The notes below the pieces were generated by a model. It made no database searches. It saw nothing but the letters and a program-made list of their open reading frames with translations, and had not been told where the DNA came from. Of a stretch of 64,000 nt of DNA, positions 9,635 through 20,799 are shown in pieces. How positions within the stretch are numbered: position 1 is the stretch's first letter; every line of letters begins with the position of its first letter. Source of the DNA: Mycoplasma seminis. GTDB taxonomy: Bacteria; Bacillota_I; Bacilli_A; Mycoplasmatales; Metamycoplasmataceae. The translations under genes were made by a program, and so were the position numbers. The DNA lies in NCBI RefSeq assembly GCF_030718845.1, contig NZ_CP132191.1, positions 248,001 through 312,000 of the forward strand, written 5' to 3'.

Positions 9635-11713
9635 CTATTTAAATAATAGCTTAAATACTTCATTATAGTTTTTAACTGTATGTATCTTAATTTGCTTGCG
9701 AATTTCTGGATCAATATTTTTAATATCTCTTTCATTTTCATAAGGAATAATAAAGTTAGTTATATGATCATTAAATGCGCCTTCGATTTTTTCTTTAATT
9801 CCACCAACTACTTGAGCATTTCCTTTTAAATCAATTGATCCTGTAATAGCTCAATTGCTAGGAACTGCCTTATTTAATAAATCTGAAATAATTGCTGTTG
9901 TGAATGCTATTCCAGCAGAGTCACCATCATTTTTTATATAAATTTGATCAAATGATAAAGTAAATAATAAATTATCTGTTTCAGAATTAATACCAAATCG
10001 ATCTTTGTTAGAAATAGCATATCTAAGTGCTATTTTCGCAGAATTTAAAGTTGTGTCTGAAACTTCAGAAAGAAATTCAACATGTGGAGTATCTGCTTTT
10101 ACAATAGAATGAATACATGTTATATTGTGAATACCATTGAATAATGGAATAGGGGATATCGCTAATCCATTTACCATACCAGGTAATTTTTCTTTTGATT
10201 TATAAAGTTTCTGATGGTATTCTAATTCCTCGAGCTGTTTTGAATAATATTTATGAATTATATCGTTGCTAATTAAAGTAATTTTATTAGCAATAGCATA
10301 AAATATTAATGACTCAATTTCTTGTTTTAATTTTCTAACACCATCTTCAAGTGCTATTTTAGTAATTATAGTTTTTAAAGCATTATCTTCAAACTCTATA
10401 TAATTGCTCTTAGTGATATCATATTGAGCTTGAAATTCATCAGCTATATCTTTTCCTATCTGAATCTTTTCGGCTAGTGTATATGGATGTATTTGAAGCA
10501 ATTTAACACGAGATATTATTTCGCTAGGCAAGTTACCGATATAATTACTAGTACCTATAAAAATAATTTTAGATAAATCATAATCAACATTTAAATAATT
10601 ATCATGAAAATGATCATTTTGTTTTTTATCTAAAACATCAAGCAATTCAGCATACATATTAGGGTGAATTTTATCTATTTCATCTAGTAAAATTACAGGG
10701 TTTGAAACACCTGCTTCTAGAAGTTTTTGAATAATAATACTTGGAGTATTAGAAGTACCTCTGAAGTAACCTATTTGTGTAGCTCCTCCAAGAGAAATTT
10801 TGACAAATTTACGTCCTATTTTTCTTGCTAATTTTTCAGCAAAATAAGTTTTACCTGTACCAGGAGCTCCATTAAGAATATATAAAGGTGCTTCAATTGC
10901 TTTGCTTTCAGCTTCTCTAAAAGCATATGTATCAACAACAATAGATGCACAATTATACAATTTATTATCCTTTTGACGATGCTTAGTAGCAATATTTAAT
11001 GTACCAATATAATTTTTGAAATGATTGTATATTGCACTATAAGTTGAAGCTAAATCTTTTGCTGTAATATCACAATCAATTAACTCATTAGTTATTTTTC
11101 TTCAAGGCAGATTAATTAACATTTCATTACGGATGTTGATGTCTTTTAAACGATCATCCATTTGGTTATTAAGAGCTTTTTGAATCAAGATTTGAACTTT
11201 AGTTTCTTTATAACGTTGCAAAATATTATCCGGAATGTTTTTAAATTCATTGCAATTTTGTTTACTTAAATATTTGTCTAATTTATCTTGTAGATATTTC
11301 AATTGAGAATATAAATCTTTATTAACTAAATTTACATAATAAGAGTTTTTATCAAATAAGTTATATTCATTATTAATACTTTCAATCATATTTATGTATT
11401 CAGAACTATCTAAAAGATTTTTAGGAAATTTGAATTTATATTTAAGACCTTTTAATAAATTGTTAATTTTCTTAATTAGGTTTGAAAAATCAAGATTATT
11501 ATCAATAGTAATTCGATCTAATCCATGAAATTTAGTTGTATAAATATAATTATTCAAACTATAAGATATTACTTTAGCTTTTAAGCTATAAAGAAAAATG
11601 TTGTTATCGTATATTTCAAAACTAAATTCATCATTTGGATTAGGTTGTTTTATTAATGTATAGTCAAAATCTCCACCTTTAAATAAGAATTTTTGTGTTT
11701 TAATTATTTTCAT
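9635..11713 (-). CDS. Short Lon-type ATP-dependent protease, last gene of the AAA+ operon
   Basis: A 692-aa protein (UGA-Trp at 11102 and 9848). Residues 1-250 are low-complexity and helical, with no recognisable full LON substrate-binding domain. Walker A GAPGTGKT is at 282-289, Walker B PVILLDEIDK at 339-348, then helical lid and a Lon protease domain. The catalytic Ser599 lies in GDSAG and Lys640 in GGIKEK, 41 residues apart as in LonA, so it should be proteolytically active. Start at 11713 is chosen because GGAGA precedes it at good spacing; it overlaps the upstream ClpB-like gene by 14 nt. It is shorter than typical mollicute Lon (800 or more aa). Inferred: the executing protease of this operon rather than the general Lon, although a housekeeping role cannot be excluded. 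Confidence 0.85.
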
Positions 11714-13406
11714 TTTTAATCTCCAATTCTTTAGTCTCAAATGAGAAATATGCTTGAATTCTTTGATGAGTTGTTTCTAAATTTTTTGTTATTTTATCAA
11801 AATGAAGTTGCATTATGGATATGTAAAAACGTATTGTTTTAATATCCTCACCTACAGTAAATAAGGAATTAACATATTCTTCTTCATTTAGAATAATAAT
11901 GTTATTTTTCTTCATAAAATTATGTAATTTACTTTTTAGAATTAATTTCATATCTGTTTGATTTAATGAATTGAAATAAATGAATTCATTTAGGTTTTTA
12001 ACAAAATCTGAATTGAATTTTGAACCCATTAAATCAATGATTTGAGACTTACTAAACTTATTAATTTTAAGTTCTTGACTAAATAAGTTACTTGTGAAAA
12101 TTATTATTGAGTTTTTGATTGATAATTCATTTCCTGACGTTGATGTAATGCTACTGGTTTTAAATAAATCGCTAAGAAATGAACTTGAGCAGAGGAAATT
12201 TGATTTTTCAATTTCATCGAATAAAACTAGACTATTAGGAAAACTTTTTAAATGCATATATAATGAATTAGTATCTCTTGGATCATCGCTAATTATAAAT
12301 TTGCAAAAATCATCATAGGTTTGAATTTTGGTGCTATCTATTATGAAAATATTGTTATTATAAAAGTTTTTAGATATTTGCTTTGCGAGTTCAGTTTTAC
12401 CAACACCACTATCTCCTAGGAATAAAAATGAATTTAAGTTGTTATCATATTTATTTAACTTAAGAAATAAATATTTAGAAATTGTTTCAACTGCATCTGA
12501 TTGAGATTTTATATTTTTAGATAATTTTGAACAAATTTCTTCATATGCTAAATGATAAGGGATAATGTTAAAATACTCTTTTAATTTACTCTCAAATTCT
12601 GTTGGATTTAGTGATGAAATAAAATCAAATAAATTATCACAATCTTTATAAATATTATTTGAATATTTTTCTAGATATTTTTGAAACATTATTTTATTAA
12701 TTTCAGGTGCTTGTTGTGATAAAAACTGACTGTTAGATTTAATAAAAGCTGTAATTTCACTTTTGGGATCTGATTTTAAATTTTGAACATTTATTCTATC
12801 GAAGTAGAATGGTAGATCAGAGTTATCACAAAATAAATTGAATTCACTGTCATTACCGTAAATTAAGATATGAATATTTGGGTTATCTAATAACATTTTT
12901 AAGAATTCAACATTTGTTGTATTCAAGAAACCATCATTTGAATTGCTGAATGAAAGACTAAAGAAATTACTAAGAACTAAAAGGATATTGCTATTAACTA
13001 GAGAGATTTTGTTTAAATATGCAAACATATTTGCAACAGCAAATTCATAATCACCTCAATTATTATTTTTACCAATATTATGTATTTTTGTCATATCAAT
13101 ATTGATTTGTTGAAAGCTTCCATCAAAATTTAATGTTGATGTAATGTGTTTAATTTCATTACTATCAGCTGTATTAATGAAAATATTTTTATTTTTTGAA
13201 AATATTGTTTTAATATCTTGACAAATAATTTCATATTTAGGGTAATAAAATTTATAATCAAAACATCATGAAGCAGATGACCCGATATCTAATTGTTTGT
13301 TATTCAAAATTATAAATGTGCTTGAGTTATGATGCTTAGATTTTGTTTTTTTAACAGTGTGTAAATATTCATTATTTATACTAAGATCTAGTTTATTTTT
13401 AATCAT
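11700..13406 (-). CDS. ClpB/ClpA-like AAA+ protein with active-site Walker motifs but no arginine finger
   Basis: A 568-aa protein. Residues 1-250 resemble a decayed ClpB D1 module without Walker motifs (WGDYEFAVANMF at 117-128 corresponds to the RGEFEERL region). The second module has Walker A GDSGVGKT (331-338), Walker B LVLFDEIEK (393-401) and sensor 1 IIIFTSN. At the ClpB arginine-finger site (PEFLNRID) it reads SDFVKNLNE, so the Arg is absent. No ClpP-binding loop or full middle domain is evident. It overlaps the previous gene by 8 nt and the lon-like gene by 14 nt. GGAG precedes the chosen ATG by 6 nt. Its ATP site probably needs an arginine from a partner subunit. Confidence 0.75.
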
Positions 13407-15603
13407 TTTCATCTCCTTCAAGAACATATTTAAATGCTATTGAGTGAAATTCACAAAATAGAATTATGCTACCATTGTTATGATTTTGGATTGTATTAGC
13501 AATAGAATTCATAATTTCGAATTTTAAATTTAAAAGCTTATCATCTTCTTCTATATATTTATCAATATTATTAGATAATGTGTCCATATTAAAAGTAATT
13601 TTTATATCTGTAATTTTAGACATTTGATAAATAAATTCAGATGCAAATTCATTTGCTATATTTAGAGTAATATTTTTGTTTATAAAAATAATGTTAGTAA
13701 ATCTAGCTATGAATTCATGTGGATAAAATGAATTTAAAAAGTTACGTACTGTTGTATCTTTTTCTAACTGATAAGCTAGGATTTTATCAGAATTTGAATC
13801 AGTGAAAATAAATGTGTTTAAATAGCAATAATGTTTTTCGTTTTTATCATCAACAAAATATCCTTCATCTAAAATATTTAAAAACATTGTAATAGTTTCT
13901 TTGGAAGCATGCTGAATATTATTGATACAAATAATACTGTTAGGATAGTTTTTAACTATACTTAGAAGCGAATTCTCAAATCTTGTGTTTGAACTAAATA
14001 AAATATGCGGTCTAATTTTGGATAAATCTAATTCATGAAAAATTTCTAAATTCATTTTTTTATTTAAAATCTCAAAATTAAGTTTTTCACCTAAACAAAA
14101 CAATGAATAAGGTTTTGATTTTTGAATTTTAGCAGTATCATTAACAAGTTTTAATATTTTGGTTAACTCAAATGATGCATCTTTTTCCAATTGCAAATCT
14201 TTCAATATATTAATGATATTAGATATATTTGTGGAATTATAGCTTTCAGAGATTTTATGAAATAAAAACTCTTGATATTTTTGATTAGAAATATTATATT
14301 CATCCAAAATATCTTGGATGGAATATTTTGATAAATAGTCATGATAAAATTTAGAGAAAATTCTAGAATCTAATTTGGAAAGTTTGGTTTTCTGCGAAAT
14401 AAAGTTAAATATATTATCACTTGTAATTTCGGGTAAGTAAATGTATTTGTAATTATTTGAATCGATTTTGTTATATTCTCATTTTTTGAACTCAAACATA
14501 TCTTTTCTTAATCAAATAATATTAGATGCTTTTTGAAACATTTTTTCAGTTAGCAGTGTTGTTGTGGTCTCACTGATTCTATTAACGTCTTCCCTAGTGA
14601 TACCAAAATTTATAATTGGCTCCAAATTATCGAATCAATAGCATACAGGAAATTGAGTAGTAAACATACTACATAAATTTTTAAATTCTGCGCTAAATTG
14701 TTTTCATGCTCCAACTGTATGCGATCTTACCTGATAAACTAAAAATAAGCTATTTTTTAAAATAACTGAGGATATATTATTTTTGTTTAAGTAATTACTA
14801 ATTATTCCTTGTCAGATATTTTTATCGAAATTATTTTTATATACAAGTATTAAATTTTTCTTTTGATTTAAACAATCAATAATTTCGTTAAGTAGCATTT
14901 TTGTATTATTTTCTAAATTTATGTTTATATAAAAATCATAGTATTGGAATTCTGTTAATAATATTGAAAGAAATGATAAAAAGAAATTATAAACATTTCA
15001 TTTCATTCCTTTCATAGGTTGTTTATGTGAATCTAGCGATCTATTTTCTTTTAAATTTTTAATATATTGACTAATATCAGGTAGATCAAAATCAAGATTC
15101 TTTAGTAAAGCGATAAAGTTTCAATCTTCATCATCATCACGGATGCTGACCGTGTTTGGATTTATTTTTTTAAAACAATTATCCGCATGAATTTCTGGAA
15201 TGTATAAATCTTCATTACCTATATTGTTTTTTAGATACAAACTTGACAGAATCTCATTAATTTTATTTTTAAATGTTAAATTATTTTCGTCAAAAGTAAG
15301 AGATTCATTAATTAAAGTTAAAAATACAAAAAGTAATTCATTAGAACTAATATTATCGTTATTGCTTAAAAGTGTATATTCCAATTCCCTAGTATTTAGT
15401 TGATTTTTTCTTTTATCATTATTTATGATTTCAACTTCATATATATCACCATCTATACCAATAGGATCGAATTCAAAATCATCATCTATATCAGCCTGAA
15501 AATTATTGGATTGGTTTTTGACATTATAATCTTTGCGTTCTTTAATGCTTCCGAATATTTTTTCTAATTTATCAATTGTTCAATAATAATTATTATTGTT
15601 CAT
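13399..15603 (-). CDS. ClpB-like protein with both Walker motifs lost but arginine finger kept
   Basis: A 734-aa protein. The first 190 residues are acidic and Asn-rich. A D1-like part (VGAWKQFSAEFKNLCSMF ... CYWFDNLEPIINFG) lacks Walker A. The C-terminal module aligns with ClpB D2: YSLFCLGEKLNFE (499-512) replaces Walker A, and SIICINNIQHA (about 555-565) replaces VVLLDEIEKA, with Asn-Asn instead of Asp-Glu. YPHEFIARFTNIIF matches PEFLNRIDEIIVF and keeps the arginine (R634). It cannot hydrolyse ATP by itself. Start ATG 15603 has TAGGAG upstream and follows the NTPase gene by 8 nt. Confidence 0.65.
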
Positions 15604-15611
15604 TTTAACTC

Positions 15612-18293
15612 CTAATTGCCTGCGGTAAAGTCATTTAATAATGATATATATTCTGAATTGTTAGAAATGTAGTAATCAAGGTCAAGTCAGTAATTATTTA
15701 TAATAAGGTTTATGATGGTTATCATACAATTACTTAATGTTACTTTCATTGTTTCTGTATCGTTTTCATCAGCAACATCCAAAATAGATGAAATATTTAA
15801 AATACTTCCAATATTATTATTTGTTAAATTTTCGAGATTAATGATCTCATTATCCAAAAGATAAAAGAAGAGTCTTTGATTATATTCGAGCGATATGTTA
15901 TTATTTGAATTAACTTTTTCATTAGAAGCCAAACAAAAGAATGCATCATCAATTAATTTAGCATTATAAAGTGAATAATATTGGTTGTTATCATCATTTA
16001 TATTGAAGTAAAAGTTTTCAAATTGGCGAAAAGGAACAACGGAATTTTTTAATTTATCATTATTGTCTATTCTTATAATTGTTCTAGCAACACTAGGAAA
16101 GCTATTTATTAATGATTTTTGCCCTCCTTTTGATTTTGATGATCAATTTCAAATAATAGATGCAATTTGGCTTGATTTACTTACATCAATTCAAAGATTA
16201 AATAAGAGAATTAAGTTCTCCAAATCTTTATCAGATGTTAATGATTCGGAAGTGATATTGTTTTTAAATTTTCTGGAAATAAGAAATTCAAAATCATTTT
16301 TAACTTCATTTTTAAATTCTCGGTTTTGCAACAAAATTTGATAGGTAGTCCCTTTTTTTGTCAAAAGCTCCTTTTTACCTTTTATCTCGAAACTATTAAA
16401 TAAATCTAAATATAATTTAGTTATATTTCTTAAATACTCAATTTCTATATCCTTTAATTCTTCACTATTCGAAGCATAATATAGTTTTCCAATTGTTTCA
16501 TCATCACTATGGTCAGATTCTGTACGGTTTAAATTATTCATTTCATTAATTTTCGATAGAAAACTTAAATAAGTACGTTGATCAGAAATATTACTTGTAA
16601 TAACGCTGAATATCATATCATTTAGTTTTTTCAGTTTATTATTTTTAAGTTTTGATTCATTTTCTTCTAACGAGTATTTTGACTTAATAATTTCTAATAA
16701 CTTATTAGGTAATAAACAATTTGCGATTACTATATTTTTGAATTCAATAAATTCATCAAAAAATTTGTTTTTTTCTGATGATGAATCAAAAATACTCTCA
16801 CTTACAACATACATAAATTTAATTTTCTTTTCCTTTATTAGGTAACTTTTTGCTGAAAAGTATTCATTTAGTTCATTATTAAGAGTTCTTAAAGAATTAA
16901 ATATATTTCTATCCTGAAGCCTATCTAAGTCTTCGAAAATTATTAAAGAAGTATTAAGAGATTTGAATATTGAATATAAAAATTCTTTATTTTTACTGAA
17001 ACTAAGTAAAGATTCGTCTTTTTCTATTGTGATATTTTCTAGAGTTAGACTCTTGATCTTTTTGTATTTTTTAAATCTAATAACTTTGTATGTAAAAGGT
17101 AGAACACAACTCAGGAGTAGTATTGAACCTGTTGTGATTAAGGAATAAAATAAAAATTTAACAATTATTTTTGCGTTTTCATTTATATCGTTATTTTTTA
17201 CTATTTTTCCAACACCATTAATGATTATATTATCATTATTGTTTGAAAAAATATCTAATGGGAAGTCAATTATTTTTAATGTTATTAAAGCAATTGATAA
17301 TGCTATAAAAAGAACAATAACTATTGCTATAAAAACAGATATAAATTTACTATTTTTATCAAATAATAAGTTTTCTAGACCATATCTTTTGAATTTTTTA
17401 TTTTTAGTTTGATTCACTATAGAACGTAAAATTATAGATTGAATTTCATCCTCTTCTAAAGCTTGATTTTTGCTACTTTGTATATTAAATTCTGGTACAG
17501 AAACGAAAACAGGGAGTTCTTCTTTGCTTAAATTTATAATATTCAAAATATTTACGGCTATATTTATAATTAAATTTATAAGATTTTTTATATCTTTCAA
17601 AGAAGAGTTTATTCTATTTGCTATGGGAACATAATCTGGATTTTTTTCTAGCTCTTGAGATATTTCGTTATTTTTTTCTTTTAGTTTTTTATTATTTTTT
17701 TCATCCCAGAGTGCTTTTAAATTTTCGAGATAATTTTTATATTTGTTGCAATCATCTGGCGAGATATTTTGATTTTCGCTTAATTTAGTTAATTCATTAA
17801 TCAATATTAGTGTTTCATATGTAGTTACGCTGAAATTAAATTGAACTAATTTACCTTTTTTCATACTTATTTTTTTAAATAATATTTTATCCAAATTTGC
17901 GGTTTCGATTATTTCTAAAACAGTATTAAAAATTTTATCTGACGAATTTAATTTCTTAAGTTTCTCGATAGTGTCGGGATTATCTAAATGTTTTTTGTAG
18001 ATTTCAAAAATTTTGTTGTTAATAAAATATGTATTGAGAAAGCTGGATTTACCTTGACCAAATTCAGCAATAAAGGCCACATTATTAAAGTCTGGATTTT
18101 TCATAATGTCGTCAATTGTACTTAAATTATTTTCTTTTCTATTTTTATCAAATTCATAAAATATTGGAAATGATAGAATAAATGAGCTTGCAACTTTAAC
18201 AATATTTTGTATATTGTAGACTTTTTGTTTTCTTTTTTTATGCGGTGATAAAAGGATTTGATAATTTATAGAATTTAATTTACTATTAATCAT
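15612..18293 (-). CDS. KAP/YobI-like membrane-embedded P-loop NTPase
   Basis: An 893-aa protein; UGA-Trp at 16191 and further downstream extend it well past the apparent stop. The P-loop is AEFGQGKSS (76-84; the first Gly of Walker A is Ala). About 230 residues of coiled insert follow, then two membrane helices at about 317-339 and 379-402, then Walker B SLIIFEDLDR (449-458), followed by LRTLNNELNEYF and a beta strand KIKFMYVVSES. This order, with TM helices inserted between Walker A and a DLDR Walker B, is that of KAP-type and YobI-like NTPases, several of which belong to defence or conflict loci. The C-terminal 350 residues are unassigned. Start: AGGAGG five bases before ATG; 8-nt overlap with the upstream gene. 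Confidence 0.7.
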
Positions 18294-20655
18294 TATTGCC
18301 TCCTAATTTTCTTTCTAGTAATTCTTCTAGTATTTTGCTATTTTCTTCAGAATACAAGATCTCTATAGTTGAAAAATCATTTATTTTAATGGTTTTATTA
18401 AATCCTTTTAATTTATGTTCTTTATGGAGTGAAATTTTGGTAAAGAATTTAATACCTTTCTGTTTTTTGTAAATTTCATTTAATATTTGGCTTTGTATTC
18501 ATAGATATATTCAAACATATAAAGTTTGTTCATCGCTATAGGGGCGGTCGTTATCAAATAATGCATCTTCCGGCAAGCCAGATTGAGAATATTTTTTATA
18601 AAATGGAAATTCATATTCGTCTGAATACACAAATAAGTCATTATTGTTTCATGTTGATTTGATTTCAAAGGGATATTTCGATTGATTGTTATCTTCGAAG
18701 AAATTATTTATTATATGGAAATAAACAGGACCAGCATTTAGAAAAAGGGCCTTGCTGAGTTTTATAACGTTATCATTATTCTTGAAAAGCATATCGGGAG
18801 TTAATTCACACATTAAAATAAATAATTCAGTTATTTTTAGTGATTTCATTAAATTATTATTAATATTTAATGAATAATCCAATAATTGTTCTCCACTTGA
18901 ATACTTCTTTTGAAATGAATTATTTAATCTTGGAATTACCTCTTGTATTATTGACTTAAATATAAATATTTTTGTAAGGAAGTTTTCATAATTTTGAATT
19001 ACGCCATTCTTAGTATTTGATATAGATTTTATTAGGAATAGTAGAAAACTTAAATAAATCGGATTTTTATTTTCGTTGATAAAAAATTCTAAACAAAAGT
19101 CCTCCGGAGCTCACTCCGGTAATGATAAGAATGATCTATACACATTATAGTTTCAATTATTAATGAAATGTGATGCTTCATCATTCTCTTCAAGGTGTTT
19201 ATTCGAAAATAATAAAATAGGAGAGTTATTATTTATATTTTCAGGTCTTTTTAAGCTCTTTGCATTTTCGGAATATTCAACAAGCATCAATGATTTATCT
19301 GAATCCAAAGTTATATTCTTGCATCCTGTGTGTTCAAGATTCAAGATATATAGTTCGTTTTCTTGGTTGTCGTCAAAATCTGCTAAATAAAACTTTATAT
19401 TAAAGTCATCAGTTCTAAATGCTATATCAATATTATGCTTAATATGGCTAATGGTTGTACTACCGCAGTTGTTTAGTGATGTATGATTTTTGAAGTTATA
19501 ATTAATTTGATATTGAAATATATAATTGTCTGACTCATCTTCAACTTCATGTTTGCATTCAATGCTTATTTGCTTCTTTGTATCATTTGTATTTGAAATT
19601 ATTATTGAATTATTATGTGAAATATAAAATAAAAGATTTCTATTTGCTTTTTGAAATTTTAATTTTGAAAATACTTCATCATTTTGTTCTGGTGTAAAAG
19701 ATTCTATAGAAAATATTTTTTGTGTATCCCTTTTAAAATATATATTTCAATATTTTATGAATGATGAAAATGGATTTTCGCTTGTCCCGTACACCGCTTC
19801 TGGATATGGTATTAATGTTTTGCTTACAAAAGTAATAAATAGTGCATTATCACTGCTTACAAGAGTTGTTTCATACTTTTCATCAATTAAAGTTATTTTC
19901 TTTTCTAAGAATTCATTATTTAAATCAACATAGTATAAAAATATTTCTTTTGCAAATTTATTAATACTTTTTGATTGTATATCTTCTAAATAGTTATTCA
20001 TTGAATCTAAATTTATTACTAAATCTCAATAATTTTCATTTTTTTGTCACTTTTGCTTTCTATGATTATCTTCTCTAGATGTTTGATCAACTAGTCAAAA
20101 CTTAAAACTTTTATTTAGATAAAAAAACATTATAAAATCTATGATATTTTCATCGGTTATTTTGTTAATGTCATACTGTAAATAAATCCAATCTGTGCCT
20201 GGACGTGAATCCTTAGGATGAGCAAAATCTTTAATTCCATATAAATTAATATACAAAGGTGATATAAGATTGAAATAAATTTTAACCTTTTCTTTATTTA
20301 AATTCTTTCAGAAATCTTGCGAGTTTTCTAAAGATATTTCAGTTTTATTTTTTAATTCATCAGCAAAAATTTCTTCAAATGTTAAATTTAAATATTCTTT
20401 CTTTTGATCCTCATCAAGCTTTGAATATAAATCCAGAGTAGTATTGATGAAGGGATTTTCCTTATTTTTAAAATTTAATACGGTGAAAAGGACAACGTCT
20501 TCTCATGGTTTTTTTTCCGATATTGTTCTGTTTTCATCTATATTTGATAAATTTTGTTCTTTTTTAACGGAAATTCATTCTTCGAATTTTTGATTGTTAT
20601 TTGAATTATCTTTTAAAAATAAATTTATTAATAATTTTGCTAATTTCTCTTCCAT
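18286..20655 (-). CDS. Unknown 789-aa protein, first gene of the AAA+ operon
   Basis: The frame is open from ATG 20655 to TAA 18286 with about ten UGA-Trp codons; in the standard code only short fragments show. It starts MEEKLAKLLINLFLKDN. It is soluble-looking (no signal peptide or TM helix), rich in Asn, Lys and Glu, with long strand/helix mixtures. I do not recognise the family. A short YSSGEQLLDYSLNI segment resembles an ABC/SMC signature, but no P-loop was found, so I do not call it an ATPase. AAGGAG precedes the ATG by 5 nt. As first gene beside the phase-variable promoter it could be the sensor or target-recognition part; this is inference only. Confidence 0.6.
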
Positions 20656-20677
20656 ATTTTCTCCTTGTTTCCTATTA

Positions 20678-20706
20678 AAATTATCCGTTTTTTTTTTTTT
20701 TTTCAA
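20678..20706 (-). promoter_or_regulatory. Promoter of the AAA+ operon with A16 tract in the spacer
   Basis: Read on the minus strand: TTGAAA (-35; 20701-20706), a 17-nt spacer made of 13 A plus CGGA, then TAATTT (-10; 20678-20683), with GATAAT overlapping at 20680-20685. The start codon is about 23 nt further on. Loss or gain of A residues would change the -35/-10 spacing, as known for the vlp genes of M. hyorhinis. Confidence 0.65.
20688..20703. repeat. Homopolymer (T)16 / (A)16
   Basis: Sixteen consecutive T on the plus strand, by far the longest mononucleotide run I saw in the window, located within a promoter spacer. Confidence 0.95.
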
Positions 20707-20749
20707 AGGGGAAAATCACGAAATGGACTACAAAATCTACAATATTTAA

Positions 20750-20755
20750 TATAAT
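20750..20755 (+). promoter_or_regulatory. -10 box of the divergent gene at 20800
   Basis: TATAAT 45 bp before the start codon; no convincing -35. Confidence 0.45.
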
Positions 20756-20799
20756 TTATATATTAAAATATATACACTTATAAACACAAGGAGAAACAT

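Noticed and set aside
10961-11740. Separate 212-aa gene upstream of a shorter Lon
   Set aside because: UGA at 11102 is Trp and the frame runs unbroken into the AAA+ domain: a single Lon-like protein.
15687-15932. Separate small gene downstream of the KAP/YobI-like NTPase
   Set aside because: The frame is continuous with the NTPase when UGA is read as Trp; the apparent Met is a TTG inside the protein.
18900-18960. ABC/SMC-type ATPase call for the 789-aa protein based on YSSGEQ
   Set aside because: No Walker A or Walker B was found; a six-residue match in a long protein is not enough.
9635-20655. BREX-type system because of Lon-like and ATPase genes
   Set aside because: No methyltransferase, PglZ-type phosphatase or BrxL architecture is present.
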